From CAWKMN01 sp963850765 (GTDB lineage Bacteria; Chloroflexota; Anaerolineae; Aggregatilineales; Aggregatilineaceae): 64,000 bases of DNA. The DNA lies in assembly GCA_963850765.1 (NCBI GenBank), contig CAWKMN010000006.1, forward strand, positions 372,001 through 436,000. The letters run 5' to 3'. Below are positions 54,248 to 62,877 of this stretch, in pieces (position 1 is the first letter of the stretch; each line of letters starts with the position of its first letter). The position numbers were made by a program, and so were the translations under genes. The notes below the pieces were generated by a model that was given only the letters and a program-made list of their open reading frames with translations, was not told the origin of the DNA and did no database searches.

Positions 54248-54426
54248 GGTTAGTGAAAGGTATCACAGGTCCGATGGTTAACTAGCAGGCATTCTACGCG
54301 ACAAGTATTTTGATCCGCGCCCCCCTGACGGCGAGGGCAGCGGACCTTGTCGATCTGCGCCTGCTGGTCCTCATGAATTCCATATCCGTTGCGGTGTGAC
54401 CGCAGGTGCATGGCCTGCGGTTTTTT
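54248..54426 (+). ncRNA. Structured leader or small RNA with terminator
   Basis: About 180 bases from a consensus promoter to an intrinsic terminator, without an open frame. It can fold into a long rod: 10 bp (54281-54290 with 54359-54368, one G-U), an internal loop, 7 bp (54299-54305 with 54346-54352), a bulge, then 5 and 4 bp capped by a 12-base loop. At the 3' end, a hairpin TGCGGT/ACCGCA (54390-54404) overlaps the 5' arm of the terminator, so the two are mutually exclusive, as in attenuators. It resembles riboswitch leaders in layout; the T-box consensus is not matched. A free small RNA is equally possible. Confidence 0.6.
54400..54426 (+). terminator. Intrinsic terminator 1 in the GNAT leader
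   Basis: CCGCAGG (54400-54406), 7-base loop, CCTGCGG (54414-54420), then six T. Competes with the upstream hairpin 54390-54404. Confidence 0.85.
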
Positions 54427-54455
54427 GTTGTCTGTCTTCTGTGCTCCGAGATCCC

Positions 54456-54489
54456 GCAGGCAACCTGCTTAGCAGGCAGCCTGCTTTTT
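54456..54489 (+). terminator. Intrinsic terminator 2 in the GNAT leader
   Basis: Nested stems GCAGGC/GCCTGC (54456-54461 with 54479-54484) and CCTGC/GCAGG (54464-54468 with 54472-54476), then five T at 54485-54489. The second terminator in tandem before the GNAT genes. Confidence 0.7.
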
Positions 54490-54514
54490 GTGGTGACAGG
54501 TTGAGGAGGATCGA

Positions 54515-54570
54515 ATGGTTCGGCAAGCATAATGAAGGTTCCTGCGGCCCGGTCGCGCCGGGGAAACTGA
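54515..54570 (+). other. Two tiny overlapping reading frames, possible leader peptides
   Basis: A strong GAGGAGGA (54503-54510) precedes an ATG at 54515 encoding only MVRQA before TAA. The TAATG junction starts a second frame (54532-54570, MKVPAARSRRGN). They lie after the second terminator and before the GNAT start, as leader peptides do, but so short a frame could arise by chance. Confidence 0.35.
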
Positions 54571-54609
54571 CCCGTCCAATCCGTTTTTGCACACAGAAGG
54601 TATTACACC

Positions 54610-55539
54610 ATGACTCTGACCTTGCGTCCCTACCAGCACGAAGATGATTACTGGCGGATCCGCGTCTTTTTGCGCGAGATCGGCCTGCTCGACAACCGGC
54701 ATGAGATCACGTGGCAGGTCGCGCGGCTCGATTACTGGCGCTGGCACGTCATCGCCAACTGCGAGCCGTCGATCTCGCTTGAAGACCAGACATTCCTGTG
54801 GGAGACCAACGGCGGGCAGCTCGCCGCCGTGCTCAACCTGGAAGGTCGCGGCGACGCCCATTGCCAGGTCCATCCGGCCTATCGCACGCCCGATCAGTAT
54901 GCGGCCATGCTGGCGGTGGCCGAACAGCATCTCGCTATACACACGGACGATGGCCGTTCCAGGCTGACTCCTTGGGCACATGCTCATAATACCGTACTGC
55001 AATCCGTGTTGGCCGCGCACGGGTATACCAAAGGCGATTGGCCCGAACACAAGCGAACTCGCGTGCTCAATGGACCGATCACCGTGGCGCAGCCCGCGCC
55101 GGGTTACACGATCCGCGCGCTGGGTGATGCGGACGAACTGCCCGCGCGCAGTTGGGCCTCATGGCGCGCCTTCCACCCGGACGAGCCGGACGAGGCGTAC
55201 CAGGGCTGGACTTGGTACCACGGCATCCAACGCATCCCGCAGTACCGCCGCGATCTCGATGTGGTGGCGGCTGCGCCCGATGGCACGATCGCCGGGTTCT
55301 GCACGCTGTGGTACGACGATGTCACCCGGATGGGCTACTTCGAGCCGGTGGGTGTCGTGCCCGAACACCAGCAGCGCGGCCTGGGCAAAGCGCTCATGAC
55401 GGAAGCGCTGCGCCGCATCCAGTGCCTCGGCGCGACGCTGGTCAGCGTTGGGGGCTATTCCGCCGCGGCGAACGCCCTGTACAGCGCGGTCATGTCGCCC
55501 GACTGTGAGCTGATCGAACGCTGGGAAAAAACGTGGTAA
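54610..55539 (+). CDS. Tandem-domain GNAT acetyltransferase
   Basis: A 309-residue protein of two GNAT-like halves. The C-terminal half carries a canonical acetyl-CoA loop: VGVVPEHQQRGLGKALM (Q-x-x-G-x-G/A) and the family beta-bulge GFCTLWYDD. The N-terminal half (LRPYQHEDDYWRIRVFLREI) lacks a clear loop. A binding site (AGAAGG) is nine bases upstream. It probably acetylates an amine of a small molecule or protein. It is expressed behind a structured leader, together with a second, related GNAT gene. Confidence 0.85.
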   Translation: MTLTLRPYQHEDDYWRIRVFLREIGLLDNRHEITWQVARLDYWRWHVIANCEPSISLEDQTFLWETNGGQLAAVLNLEGRGDAHCQVHPAYRTPDQYAAMLAVAEQHLAIHTDDGRSRLTPWAHAHNTVLQSVLAAHGYTKGDWPEHKRTRVLNGPITVAQPAPGYTIRALGDADELPARSWASWRAFHPDEPDEAYQGWTWYHGIQRIPQYRRDLDVVAAAPDGTIAGFCTLWYDDVTRMGYFEPVGVVPEHQQRGLGKALMTEALRRIQCLGATLVSVGGYSAAANALYSAVMSPDCELIERWEKTW

Positions 55540-55570
55540 AACCGCGAAATTTCTGAGGATGGAGACAACT

Positions 55571-56515
55571 ATGCACACCAAAACCACGATGATTCACACC
55601 CATACAGCCGATCGCCCGCTGGCGAGCGAGGCCGATGCCATGCGCCTCCGCCAATTTCTGATCGACACCTATGACCTGATCGGGCGCGAGTTCAACTGGG
55701 AAACGCGCCGCTGGGAAGGTACCTATTGGTGCGTCAGTGATGCAGATCGGGCCGATCCGACTCGGAACGCGGGCACGCAGCTTTGGGAAACCGCCGACGG
55801 ACAGCTGATCGGCGCAGCTATCCTCGACGGACCCGGCGATGTGGCCTTGCAGATCCATCCCGCCTACCGCGACCTGGAAGACGCCATACTGGACTGGGCA
55901 GAGGATCATTTCGCCAATACGAATGCGTCCGGCCAGCACGAGCTGATTGCCTGGGCGTTCGACTGGGATACGGTTCGCCAGGAGCGGCTGGCGCGGCGGG
56001 GCTATGTCCTGAGACCAGAATGGTTCTGGCATAATCGCCGGCGCACAGTGAGTGATCCTGTGCCGGATGTCCCGCTCGCCGAGGGTTATCACATGCGCAG
56101 CGTGTACGACACAGACGAGGATGGTGAACGCTGGGTGGCATGTTCCAATACGGTGTTTGGGCAGGCCTATCGGGTGGATTTCCACCGCAACTTTCAGCGC
56201 TGCGCGCCATCGCACAACTATGATCTGCATCTCGTCGCTGAAGCGCCCGACGGCACCATCGCCGCCTTCGCCGGTTTGACGGTCGATACCGCGAACCGCA
56301 CCGCCGTATTTGAGCCCGTCGGCACGCATCCCGATCATCGCCGCAAGAGGCTGGCGCGGGTGCTCATGCTCGAAGGCATCCGCCGCCTGCAAATGCTCGG
56401 CACCGCCGACACGGTTTACGTGGCGAACTGGGGCACCGCCGACGCGGGCAAGCTTTACGCCTCCCTGGGCTTGGAACACTACACGTCCACCCGCGCCTGG
56501 GTCAAAACCTTCTGA
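55571..56515 (+). CDS. GNAT-family protein with altered acetyl-CoA loop
   Basis: A 314-residue paralogue of the upstream GNAT protein, 31 bases downstream, with the same two-half architecture. The acetyl-CoA loop reads VGTHPDHRRKRLARVLM: the usual glycine of R-x-x-G-x-A is Arg, so activity may be reduced. ATG at 55571 has GGAG seven bases upstream; 55559 does not. The gene ends before a bidirectional hairpin. Confidence 0.8.
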   Translation: MHTKTTMIHTHTADRPLASEADAMRLRQFLIDTYDLIGREFNWETRRWEGTYWCVSDADRADPTRNAGTQLWETADGQLIGAAILDGPGDVALQIHPAYRDLEDAILDWAEDHFANTNASGQHELIAWAFDWDTVRQERLARRGYVLRPEWFWHNRRRTVSDPVPDVPLAEGYHMRSVYDTDEDGERWVACSNTVFGQAYRVDFHRNFQRCAPSHNYDLHLVAEAPDGTIAAFAGLTVDTANRTAVFEPVGTHPDHRRKRLARVLMLEGIRRLQMLGTADTVYVANWGTADAGKLYASLGLEHYTSTRAWVKTF

Positions 56516-56539
56516 TTCCCCCCATCGAACCACAAGAAC

Positions 56540-56564
56540 AGGCTGGAGCGTAATACTCCAGCCT
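56540..56564. terminator. Bidirectional hairpin between converging genes
   Basis: AGGCTGGAG (56540-56548), 7-base loop, CTCCAGCCT (56556-56564). It lies between the GNAT operon and the LacI-family gene. The U-tract is weak on both sides. Confidence 0.6.
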
Positions 56565-56631
56565 GATGAAGCAGATGGTGCTGGCGAGAGAAACGCGGGG
56601 GAATTGGTTCGGGTACCGCCGGATCGTACCC

Positions 56632-57645
56632 TTACTCGGTATCCAGGCTGCGCGTGCTCTGCCGGACGATAAGCTCTGGTAAGAGCACATGCGGGTGGGG
56701 TTCCAGGTCGGGATTCTCGATCTGTTCAAACAAAAACTGGAACGCTAACCGGCTCTGCAAATCGAAGTTAAAGGCAACCGTGGTCAGAGGGGGAATCAGA
56801 AACCGCGAAAAATAGGAATTGTCAAAGCCGACCACCGACACATCGTCGGGCACCCGCAGGCCGTATTCATGCAGGGCCGCCAGCGCACCGATTGCCATCT
56901 GATCATTGCCAATGACCACGGCCGTAAAGTGCTGTCCGCTTTCGATCAGCCGGCCCATGCCTTCGTAGCCGGACGTTACCGCGCGGTCATGCGAAAAATA
57001 ATCCCCGGCAGCACTCGACACGAGCTCAAGCCCATAACTGTGCAGCATCTTTTGGCAGGTTTCGTGGCGCAGGCGTGGATTGATCGCGTCGATCAGGCCG
57101 GTGACTTCAGCGATCCGGCGGTGCCCCCGATCGAGAAGGTGCTGAACGACCAACTCGGTGGCACGTACCTGATCGTAACCCACCCAGGTGATCTTCGAGC
57201 CCAGCGCGAAGTCGCGCCGCACAATCGGGATCCCGTGACACATGCTCAGCAGCGTGTTGTCGTCGATGACCAGCTTGGGCGCATAGAGAAAAATGCCGTC
57301 GACCATCCGCGCGGCGGCCATATCCAGCGTATGGGCGAAGGTATCCCACGTGCATTCGGCATAGATGGCGGAATAGCCGGCCTTGCTGGCTGCTTCGGGC
57401 AGGGGGATTTCGAACGGGAACTTACCTTCCAGGTTGATGATCTGGATGGTATAGGAGCGGTTGGTGTTCAACATTTGGGCGGCGACATTCCGGTGGTAGC
57501 CCATTTTTTTCATGATCTGCAAGACGCGCTGACGCGTGGCCGGTGCAACGGATGGACTTTCGTTGAGCACGCGCGAAACCGTCTGGTACGACACGCCCGC
57601 CTCGCGCGCGACGTCATGAATAGTAGGGCGATTCTCTTTTAGCAT
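56632..57645 (-). CDS. LacI-family transcriptional regulator
   Basis: A 337-residue repressor. The N-terminal helix-turn-helix reads TIHDVAREAGVSYQTVSRVLN, with the hinge helix VAAQMLNTNRSYTI near residues 52-65, then a periplasmic-binding-protein-like sensor (GALAALHEYGLRVPDDVSVVGFDN). It would sense the saccharide imported or produced by the operon on the other strand. Palindromes ATGTGA-N4-TCACAT occur just upstream of its own start (57657-57672) and at the operon promoter (57834-57849), supporting autoregulation and local control. Confidence 0.92.
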   Translation of the reverse strand: MLKENRPTIHDVAREAGVSYQTVSRVLNESPSVAPATRQRVLQIMKKMGYHRNVAAQMLNTNRSYTIQIINLEGKFPFEIPLPEAASKAGYSAIYAECTWDTFAHTLDMAAARMVDGIFLYAPKLVIDDNTLLSMCHGIPIVRRDFALGSKITWVGYDQVRATELVVQHLLDRGHRRIAEVTGLIDAINPRLRHETCQKMLHSYGLELVSSAAGDYFSHDRAVTSGYEGMGRLIESGQHFTAVVIGNDQMAIGALAALHEYGLRVPDDVSVVGFDNSYFSRFLIPPLTTVAFNFDLQSRLAFQFLFEQIENPDLEPHPHVLLPELIVRQSTRSLDTE

Positions 57646-57656
57646 TTCCAGCCCCG

Positions 57657-57672
57657 ATGTGAAGGGTCACAT
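57657..57672. promoter_or_regulatory. LacI-family operator near its own gene
   Basis: ATGTGA-AGGG-TCACAT, a perfect 6+6 inverted repeat with four-base centre, 12 bases upstream of the regulator's start codon. The identical half-sites are at 57834-57849. Confidence 0.75.
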
Positions 57673-57802
57673 GTATGCTTGCCGGATGATTGACTGCTGC
57701 CCAAATGCTTCAGGATCCATCTGATTGTAGCACATTCGCCTGAAAATGGCGACCGTATCCCACGCAGAGCGCGCCTGTTGATCAACCGGCTCCTCAGCTT
57801 AC

Positions 57803-57849
57803 TTGACATCAGATGCAAATAATTATACCATGAATGTGACCGATCACAT
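57803..57849 (+). promoter_or_regulatory. Promoter and operator of the pectin-saccharide operon
   Basis: TTGACA (57803-57808), 17 bases, TACCAT (57826-57831). The operator ATGTGA-CCGA-TCACAT (57834-57849) overlaps the expected start near 57838, so a bound repressor would block initiation. Confidence 0.75.
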
Positions 57850-57956
57850 CGTTTTGTAGACTCGACCAAGTCTGGGAAAGGAGGCGCGAGCGCACCAGCC
57901 TTTTTGAATGACCCGGCAATTGGAAGTACGCTACACCTTATGAAAGGAAAAAGCCG

Positions 57957-59249
57957 ATGAAAGCCCTGAAATTGTTGTTCGTTTTCGTCATGGTGGCGAG
58001 TTTGGCCCTGCCGGCGGCTGTGATTCATGGTCAGGAGACGATCGAATTACAGATGACCTGGTGGGGATCGCAGACCCGGCACGATAAAACCATTGCCGTC
58101 ATCGAAATGTTCCAGCAAGAGCACCCCAATATTAAAATTGTCTACGAATTCGCCAACTTTACCGACTATTGGACGCTGCTCTCCACCAAAGCCGCCAGCG
58201 ACAGCCTGCCGGATCTGATGCAGCACGACTATGCCTATCTGGCCGAATGGGCATCCCGCGGGCAGTTGATGCCGCTCGATGACTTTATCGCCAGCGGCGC
58301 GATCAACGTGCCGGATGTGTCGCAGTCCATTCTCGATTCCGGGAAGATCGACGGCGTAACCTACGGCGTCTCGCTGGGATCCAACTCCCAGGCAATCATC
58401 CTCGACGTGGATGCATACGAGCAGGCCGGGTTGGAACTGCCTTCGCCTGACTGGACGTGGCAGGAATTTGAAGAAACCGTGACGGCCCTGCACGATAAAC
58501 TCGGCATCTGGGGATTCGGCACGCTGCTGGACGACGAAGCCCTGTGGAAGTCGATCCAGATTGGACACGGCCAGTGGGCGTTCAACGAGGATGGCACGGC
58601 GCTCGGTTATGAAGACGACCAGCCGATGATCGACCACCTGAACATGGTCATGCGCCTGCAAGACGCCGACGCAATCCCTGACATTGAGACCGAGATCGAA
58701 CTCGACACGGCCGGGCCCGAAGGCAGCCCGCTCGTGACCGGCAATTCCGCCATGCAGTACCAGTGGAGCAATCAGGTTCTCGCCGTTGCCAATGCGGCCG
58801 GGCCGGAACGTCACTTCAAGCTGTGGCACCTGCCCCGCCCCGAAGGTGGACAGTCCTCCAACTATCTGAAACCGTCGCAGTTCTTCGCGATCCCGGCGAC
58901 CGCCAAGCATCCCGAAGAAGCCGCCATGTTCATCGACTTCTTCACCAACTCGCTGGAAGCCAACGAGATCCTGGCCGCCGAGCGTGGTGTGCCGATCTCC
59001 GCCGCCGTGCGCGAGCACCTGCTGCCGAACCTGGACCCGATCATGGCGGAAACTTTCGACTTCCTGGTCCGCGTCGAGGCCGACAGCAGCCCAGTTCCTC
59101 CGCCGGATCCTCCGGGGTGGGCCGATATTCGGTTGAACGTGTATGGCCCGCAGTTCGCCGATCCTATCCGATTTGGCGAAATGAGTCCCGAAGAAGGCGT
59201 ACAGTTCTTCCGTGAGGAAGCGAACCGTATTTTAGCCCAGAATAAGTAG
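57957..59249 (+). CDS. Sugar ABC transporter substrate-binding protein (family 1)
   Basis: A 430-residue secreted binding protein. Signal peptide MKALKLLFVFVMVASLALPA (cleavage near VIHG-QE), then the family 1 start LQMTWWGSQTRHDKTIAVIE and the lobe typical of oligosaccharide binders. No lipobox. The binding site AAAGGA precedes the ATG. It is the first gene of the LacI-controlled operon and is separated from the permeases by a strong hairpin (59266-59302). Cargo is probably an unsaturated galacturonide/rhamnose disaccharide, judged from the GH105 enzyme. Confidence 0.9.
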   Translation: MKALKLLFVFVMVASLALPAAVIHGQETIELQMTWWGSQTRHDKTIAVIEMFQQEHPNIKIVYEFANFTDYWTLLSTKAASDSLPDLMQHDYAYLAEWASRGQLMPLDDFIASGAINVPDVSQSILDSGKIDGVTYGVSLGSNSQAIILDVDAYEQAGLELPSPDWTWQEFEETVTALHDKLGIWGFGTLLDDEALWKSIQIGHGQWAFNEDGTALGYEDDQPMIDHLNMVMRLQDADAIPDIETEIELDTAGPEGSPLVTGNSAMQYQWSNQVLAVANAAGPERHFKLWHLPRPEGGQSSNYLKPSQFFAIPATAKHPEEAAMFIDFFTNSLEANEILAAERGVPISAAVREHLLPNLDPIMAETFDFLVRVEADSSPVPPPDPPGWADIRLNVYGPQFADPIRFGEMSPEEGVQFFREEANRILAQNK

Positions 59250-59265
59250 TCGTTGTCGAGAGACC

Positions 59266-59302
59266 AGGTATAGGGCAGCGCGGCACTGCCTGCCCTATAC
59301 CT
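59266..59302 (+). other. Strong hairpin between binding-protein and permease genes
   Basis: A 13-bp perfect stem (AGGTATAGGGCAG, 59266-59278, with its complement 59290-59302) and an 11-base loop, followed by CTTTTG. It may partially terminate transcription or stabilise the upstream message, giving the excess of binding protein over permease usual in these operons. Confidence 0.75.
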
Positions 59303-59321
59303 CTTTTGAGGAGCATAACGC

Positions 59322-60284
59322 ATGGGCGAAACGAGTTTGGCCGCCAAGACCGAACAGCCACTGGCAAAACAAAAGGCACGCTTTTTGGCTCCGCGAAAAC
59401 AGTATTCCTTCAGCCGCAATAATTTTTTCGGTTATTTGTTCATTTCTCCCTGGCTGATCGGCTTTTTTCTGTTCAGTCTGATCCCGATCGCGGCATCGTT
59501 CGCGCTTGCGTTTACGAACTATGATCTGCTCGGTGGGGATCTCAAATTTATCGAGTTCGATAACTTCGACCGCATGTTTTACCACGACTTGCGCTATTGG
59601 AAGGCCGTGCGCGCCACCGTAAAGTACGTCTTTTTTGCGGTTCCACTGCGCCTGACCTTTGCCCTGGCCGTCGCCATGCTGCTGAACACCAAGCGCCGCG
59701 GCGTTTACCTGTACCGCGCGGCTTACTACACCCCGTCGATTGTGGGCGGCAGCGTGGCCGTGGCGGTGATGTGGCGGCAGATTTTCGGCACCGACGGGTT
59801 GGTCAACACCATCTTTTCAACCGATATCAAGTGGATCGGCGATCCGCGTTACGCGCTCGGTACGCTGGTTACGCTGGCCGTCTGGCAGTTTGGTTCCCCT
59901 ATGCTGATCTTCCTGGCCGGGCTGCGCCAGATACCGCACGAGTTATATGAAGCCGCTTCGATTGATGGGGCGAGTGCGCGGCAGCGATTCCTGCGGATTA
60001 CGCTGCCCATGCTCACGCCCATCATCTTCTTCAACCTCGTGATGCAGACCATCCAGAATTTCCAGCAGTTTACCCAGGCGTTTATCATCTCAGGTGGCAA
60101 CGGCCGGCCGCTTGATCGCACCCTGTTATATCCGATCTATCTCTACCGGCGCGCGTTCGTGAATTATGAAATGGGATACGCTTCCGCGATGTCGTGGATT
60201 TTGCTGGGCACGATTGCCGTTTTGACCGGCATTCTGTTCCTGACGTCGCGCCGGTGGGTGTATTACCAGGGAGACAGCCGATGA
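59322..60284 (+). CDS. Carbohydrate ABC transporter permease, MalF type
   Basis: A 320-residue permease with six helices (first at about 35-60, FGYLFISPWLIGFFLFSL). EAA loop is YEAASIDGASARQRFLR (about residue 208). GAGGAG precedes the ATG. Its last codons overlap the next permease by four bases (ATGA). It forms the pore with that permease. No ATPase gene is nearby, as with the first importer. Confidence 0.9.
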   Translation: MGETSLAAKTEQPLAKQKARFLAPRKQYSFSRNNFFGYLFISPWLIGFFLFSLIPIAASFALAFTNYDLLGGDLKFIEFDNFDRMFYHDLRYWKAVRATVKYVFFAVPLRLTFALAVAMLLNTKRRGVYLYRAAYYTPSIVGGSVAVAVMWRQIFGTDGLVNTIFSTDIKWIGDPRYALGTLVTLAVWQFGSPMLIFLAGLRQIPHELYEAASIDGASARQRFLRITLPMLTPIIFFNLVMQTIQNFQQFTQAFIISGGNGRPLDRTLLYPIYLYRRAFVNYEMGYASAMSWILLGTIAVLTGILFLTSRRWVYYQGDSR

Positions 60285-61171
60285 CGGGCATCAACATCGA
60301 ACAAAAAGCGGCAGCCATCGAACTGACCAGGCGTCAGAAGAATTTCCTGCGGGCAGCGCTTTACCATCTGGCCGTTGGCCTGACCGGCCTTGCCATGATC
60401 TACCCGATCCTGTGGATGGTCGCCGCGTCGTTTAAGGAGACATCCGAGATCTGGACCAACGTCGATTCGCTGCTCCCGCGCGAAATCCACCTCGAAAACT
60501 ATACGAATGGCTGGAAAGGGATCGGCGGAATCACCTTCACCACCTACTACAAAAACTCGTTTATCTACGCGGGGATTGGCACGCTGTTCCAGGTCGCGAC
60601 GTCGGCCGTAGTTGCCTATGGCTTCGCACGGATGGATTTTTTCGGCAAGCGCATCTGGTTTACCGTGATGCTGGCGACGCTGATGCTGCCCGATCAGGTG
60701 CGGATGATCCCGCAGTATATCGTGTTTGATCGCCTGGGCTGGATCAACACCTTCTATCCCCTGCTCCTGCCACGCCTGGGCGGTGCGCCGTTTTTCATCT
60801 TCATGATCGTGCAGTTTATTCGCGGCATCCCCACCGAGCTTGACGAAGCGGCGCTCATCGATGGCTGCTCGAAGGGGGGGATCTTCTTCCGCATCATCCT
60901 GCCCCAACTGAAACCGGCGATCATCACGGCCGCGATCTTCTCGTTCTACTGGGCGTGGGACGATTTTATGACCCCGTTCATTTACCTGACGCGCCCGGAA
61001 CTGCACACCGTGTCGGTCGCGCTGCGCTCGTTCTCTGACCCGGCGAGCGCGACGGACTGGGGCGCTATTTTTGCGATGTCCACCCTTTCACTGCTGCCGG
61101 TGTTCATCATCTTTATCTTCTTCCAGCGCTATCTGGTCGAAGGGATTGCCACCACCGGGCTGAAAGGTTAG
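60281..61171 (+). CDS. Carbohydrate ABC transporter permease, MalG type
   Basis: A 296-residue permease. EAA loop LDEAALIDGCSKGGIFFR (about 190) and C-terminus YLVEGIATTGLKG. The ATG at 60281 overlaps the previous stop and follows AGGGAG; the longer frame from 60194 runs inside the neighbour and is rejected. It partners the MalF-type protein. Confidence 0.9.
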   Translation: MTGINIEQKAAAIELTRRQKNFLRAALYHLAVGLTGLAMIYPILWMVAASFKETSEIWTNVDSLLPREIHLENYTNGWKGIGGITFTTYYKNSFIYAGIGTLFQVATSAVVAYGFARMDFFGKRIWFTVMLATLMLPDQVRMIPQYIVFDRLGWINTFYPLLLPRLGGAPFFIFMIVQFIRGIPTELDEAALIDGCSKGGIFFRIILPQLKPAIITAAIFSFYWAWDDFMTPFIYLTRPELHTVSVALRSFSDPASATDWGAIFAMSTLSLLPVFIIFIFFQRYLVEGIATTGLKG

Positions 61172-61183
61172 GGCTGGCCGCCT

Positions 61184-61807
61184 GTGAATGAGCCGACCAT
61201 GGCCGAAAAGCCGCCGCGCGGGTGGGCTGACATTCTCGACAAAGTGACGACCTTTATTCTGGTCAACATGCTCTGGATGGTGCTGGCGGCACTGATCATC
61301 ACCCTGCCGCCGGCCACCGCCGGTCTGTTCGCCACGCTGATGCCGTGGATGCGCGGCAAGACGTCCGAGCCGTTCCGCGATTTTTTCGGCGCGATGCGGC
61401 GTTATGCGGTCCAGAGTTATATGATCTTCCTGGGCGATGTGGGGATCGGGCTGCTGATCTGGGTGAATTTTCAGATCTTTCGCCAGATGGACGGCCTGAA
61501 TTTGCCGGCGCTGCTGTCGCTCAACGTGACGATTGTCGTGGCGGCTGCCGCCGTCGCGACCAACCTGTATCTGTGGCCGCTGCTGGTGACGGTCGACGCG
61601 CCGCTGTCGCAGCTGGTGCGGACCGCCGCCAGTGTCGCGCTGCTGCACCCGATCTGGTCGATCTTCGTCGCACTGCTGGCGATGGGACCGTTGTTGGGTG
61701 TGTTTATTCTACCGCGCTTTATCGTCCTGATGGGGACGTTTTCGACGTGCGCCCTGCTGGTAAGCTGGGGGGCGTGGCGCGTGCTCGGCCCACTTGAGAG
61801 GAACTGA
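61184..61807 (+). CDS. DUF624 (YesL-like) membrane protein
   Basis: A 207-residue protein with about five hydrophobic segments (LVNMLWMVLAALIITLPPATAG, then later ones), like the one at 2658-3278. GTG at 61184, 12 bases after the permease stop. In Bacillus, yesL sits in a rhamnogalacturonan-utilisation cluster with yteR-like genes, which fits the GH105 gene that follows here. Confidence 0.75.
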   Translation: MNEPTMAEKPPRGWADILDKVTTFILVNMLWMVLAALIITLPPATAGLFATLMPWMRGKTSEPFRDFFGAMRRYAVQSYMIFLGDVGIGLLIWVNFQIFRQMDGLNLPALLSLNVTIVVAAAAVATNLYLWPLLVTVDAPLSQLVRTAASVALLHPIWSIFVALLAMGPLLGVFILPRFIVLMGTFSTCALLVSWGAWRVLGPLERN

Positions 61808-61812
61808 ATTCG

Positions 61813-62877
61813 ATGAGCGAACCGCTCGACACGAAAATCCACCGGGTTGCCCAGGCCCTGATCCGCATGCTGCAGGACGACTACGAGAATTTCCTGCCCG
61901 AGATCAACCGTTGGGACTGGATGCCCGGCGTTGGACTGTATGGGCTGATCCGCGCCTGCGAAGTTTTGGGTGAGCCGAAATATCTGGAGTATCCGAAGCA
62001 CTACGTCGACCGGCTGCTCGATCGGGAGATCGTGTCGTATTCGATCAATGGCTCGATCATGTTTGAGGCCGTGCTCAAGCTCTACGAGCACACCCGCGAT
62101 CCGCGCTACGAGCAGGAGCTTCGCTATTATCTGCGCTGGCTGCTGCGCAGCGCCCCGAAATGTCAAAACGGCTGCTTTGAGCACACCTGGACCGAAACGG
62201 ACGCCAATCTGGCCGAACAGGTGTGGATCGATACGCTGTTCATGGCGGGGATTGTGCTGGCGGACAGCTTCCGGCTGTTGGGCCGCACAGACTGCAAGGC
62301 CGAAGCGCTCCGGCAGTTCTCGGCACATCAGGCCTGTTTGCAGGATCCGGCCACAGGTTTCTACCGCCATTTTTATCAGGTGGACACGAACAGCTACGCG
62401 GCCGGGGCGTTCTGGGGACGCGGCAACGGCTGGATGGCGGCGAGCGTGGCGGATATGCTGGCGGCGGTCGGCGTCGAGGATCCGGCCCACGCGGACATTG
62501 TCGCGTCCTTCCAGCGCCAGATGAACGCCGTGCGATCCGTTCAGAAGCCGGACGGCGCGTTCCATACGATTCTGGACGACCCAGACACTTATGTGGAAAT
62601 GTCCGCGACGGCGGCACTGGGATATGCGGCGCTCAAAGGCACCCGCCTGAACCTGCTCGACGGCGAATTTGACGCGGTAGGCGAACGCGCGCTGGAGGCT
62701 GTCTTGTCCCATGTGGGCGAGAACGGCATTGTGAATCAGGTGTCGAGCGGCACCTCCGGGTTCATCCCCTATGAGCAGTACAACCATATCCCCATCGCCC
62801 CGCGCCTCTACGGGCAGGCGTTGGCGATTCTGCTGATGACGGAATATCTCACTATCAAACAGCCCAGCACATTATGA
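61813..62877 (+). CDS. GH105 unsaturated rhamnogalacturonyl hydrolase (YteR-like)
   Basis: A 354-residue cytoplasmic (alpha/alpha)6 hydrolase of the GH88/105 clan. Family motifs: WDWMPGVGLYGL (about residue 34), EQVWIDTLFMAGI with the catalytic Asp (about 140) and FWGRGNGWMAAS (about 199). It removes the unsaturated galacturonate left by pectate/rhamnogalacturonan lyases. GAGGAAC precedes the ATG. Position in a sugar-import operon implies the saccharide is taken up and then cut. It overlaps the converging gene's end by six bases. Confidence 0.88.
   Translation: MSEPLDTKIHRVAQALIRMLQDDYENFLPEINRWDWMPGVGLYGLIRACEVLGEPKYLEYPKHYVDRLLDREIVSYSINGSIMFEAVLKLYEHTRDPRYEQELRYYLRWLLRSAPKCQNGCFEHTWTETDANLAEQVWIDTLFMAGIVLADSFRLLGRTDCKAEALRQFSAHQACLQDPATGFYRHFYQVDTNSYAAGAFWGRGNGWMAASVADMLAAVGVEDPAHADIVASFQRQMNAVRSVQKPDGAFHTILDDPDTYVEMSATAALGYAALKGTRLNLLDGEFDAVGERALEAVLSHVGENGIVNQVSSGTSGFIPYEQYNHIPIAPRLYGQALAILLMTEYLTIKQPSTL

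Noticed and set aside
54380..54426. T-box riboswitch
   Set aside because: GCGGTGTGACCGCA resembles the T-box and overlaps a terminator, but the UGGN that pairs with the tRNA end is UGUG and no clear specifier loop is seen.
60194..60280. Extended start for the MalG-type permease
   Set aside because: Lies inside the preceding gene; ATG at 60281 has a binding site and the ATGA overlap.
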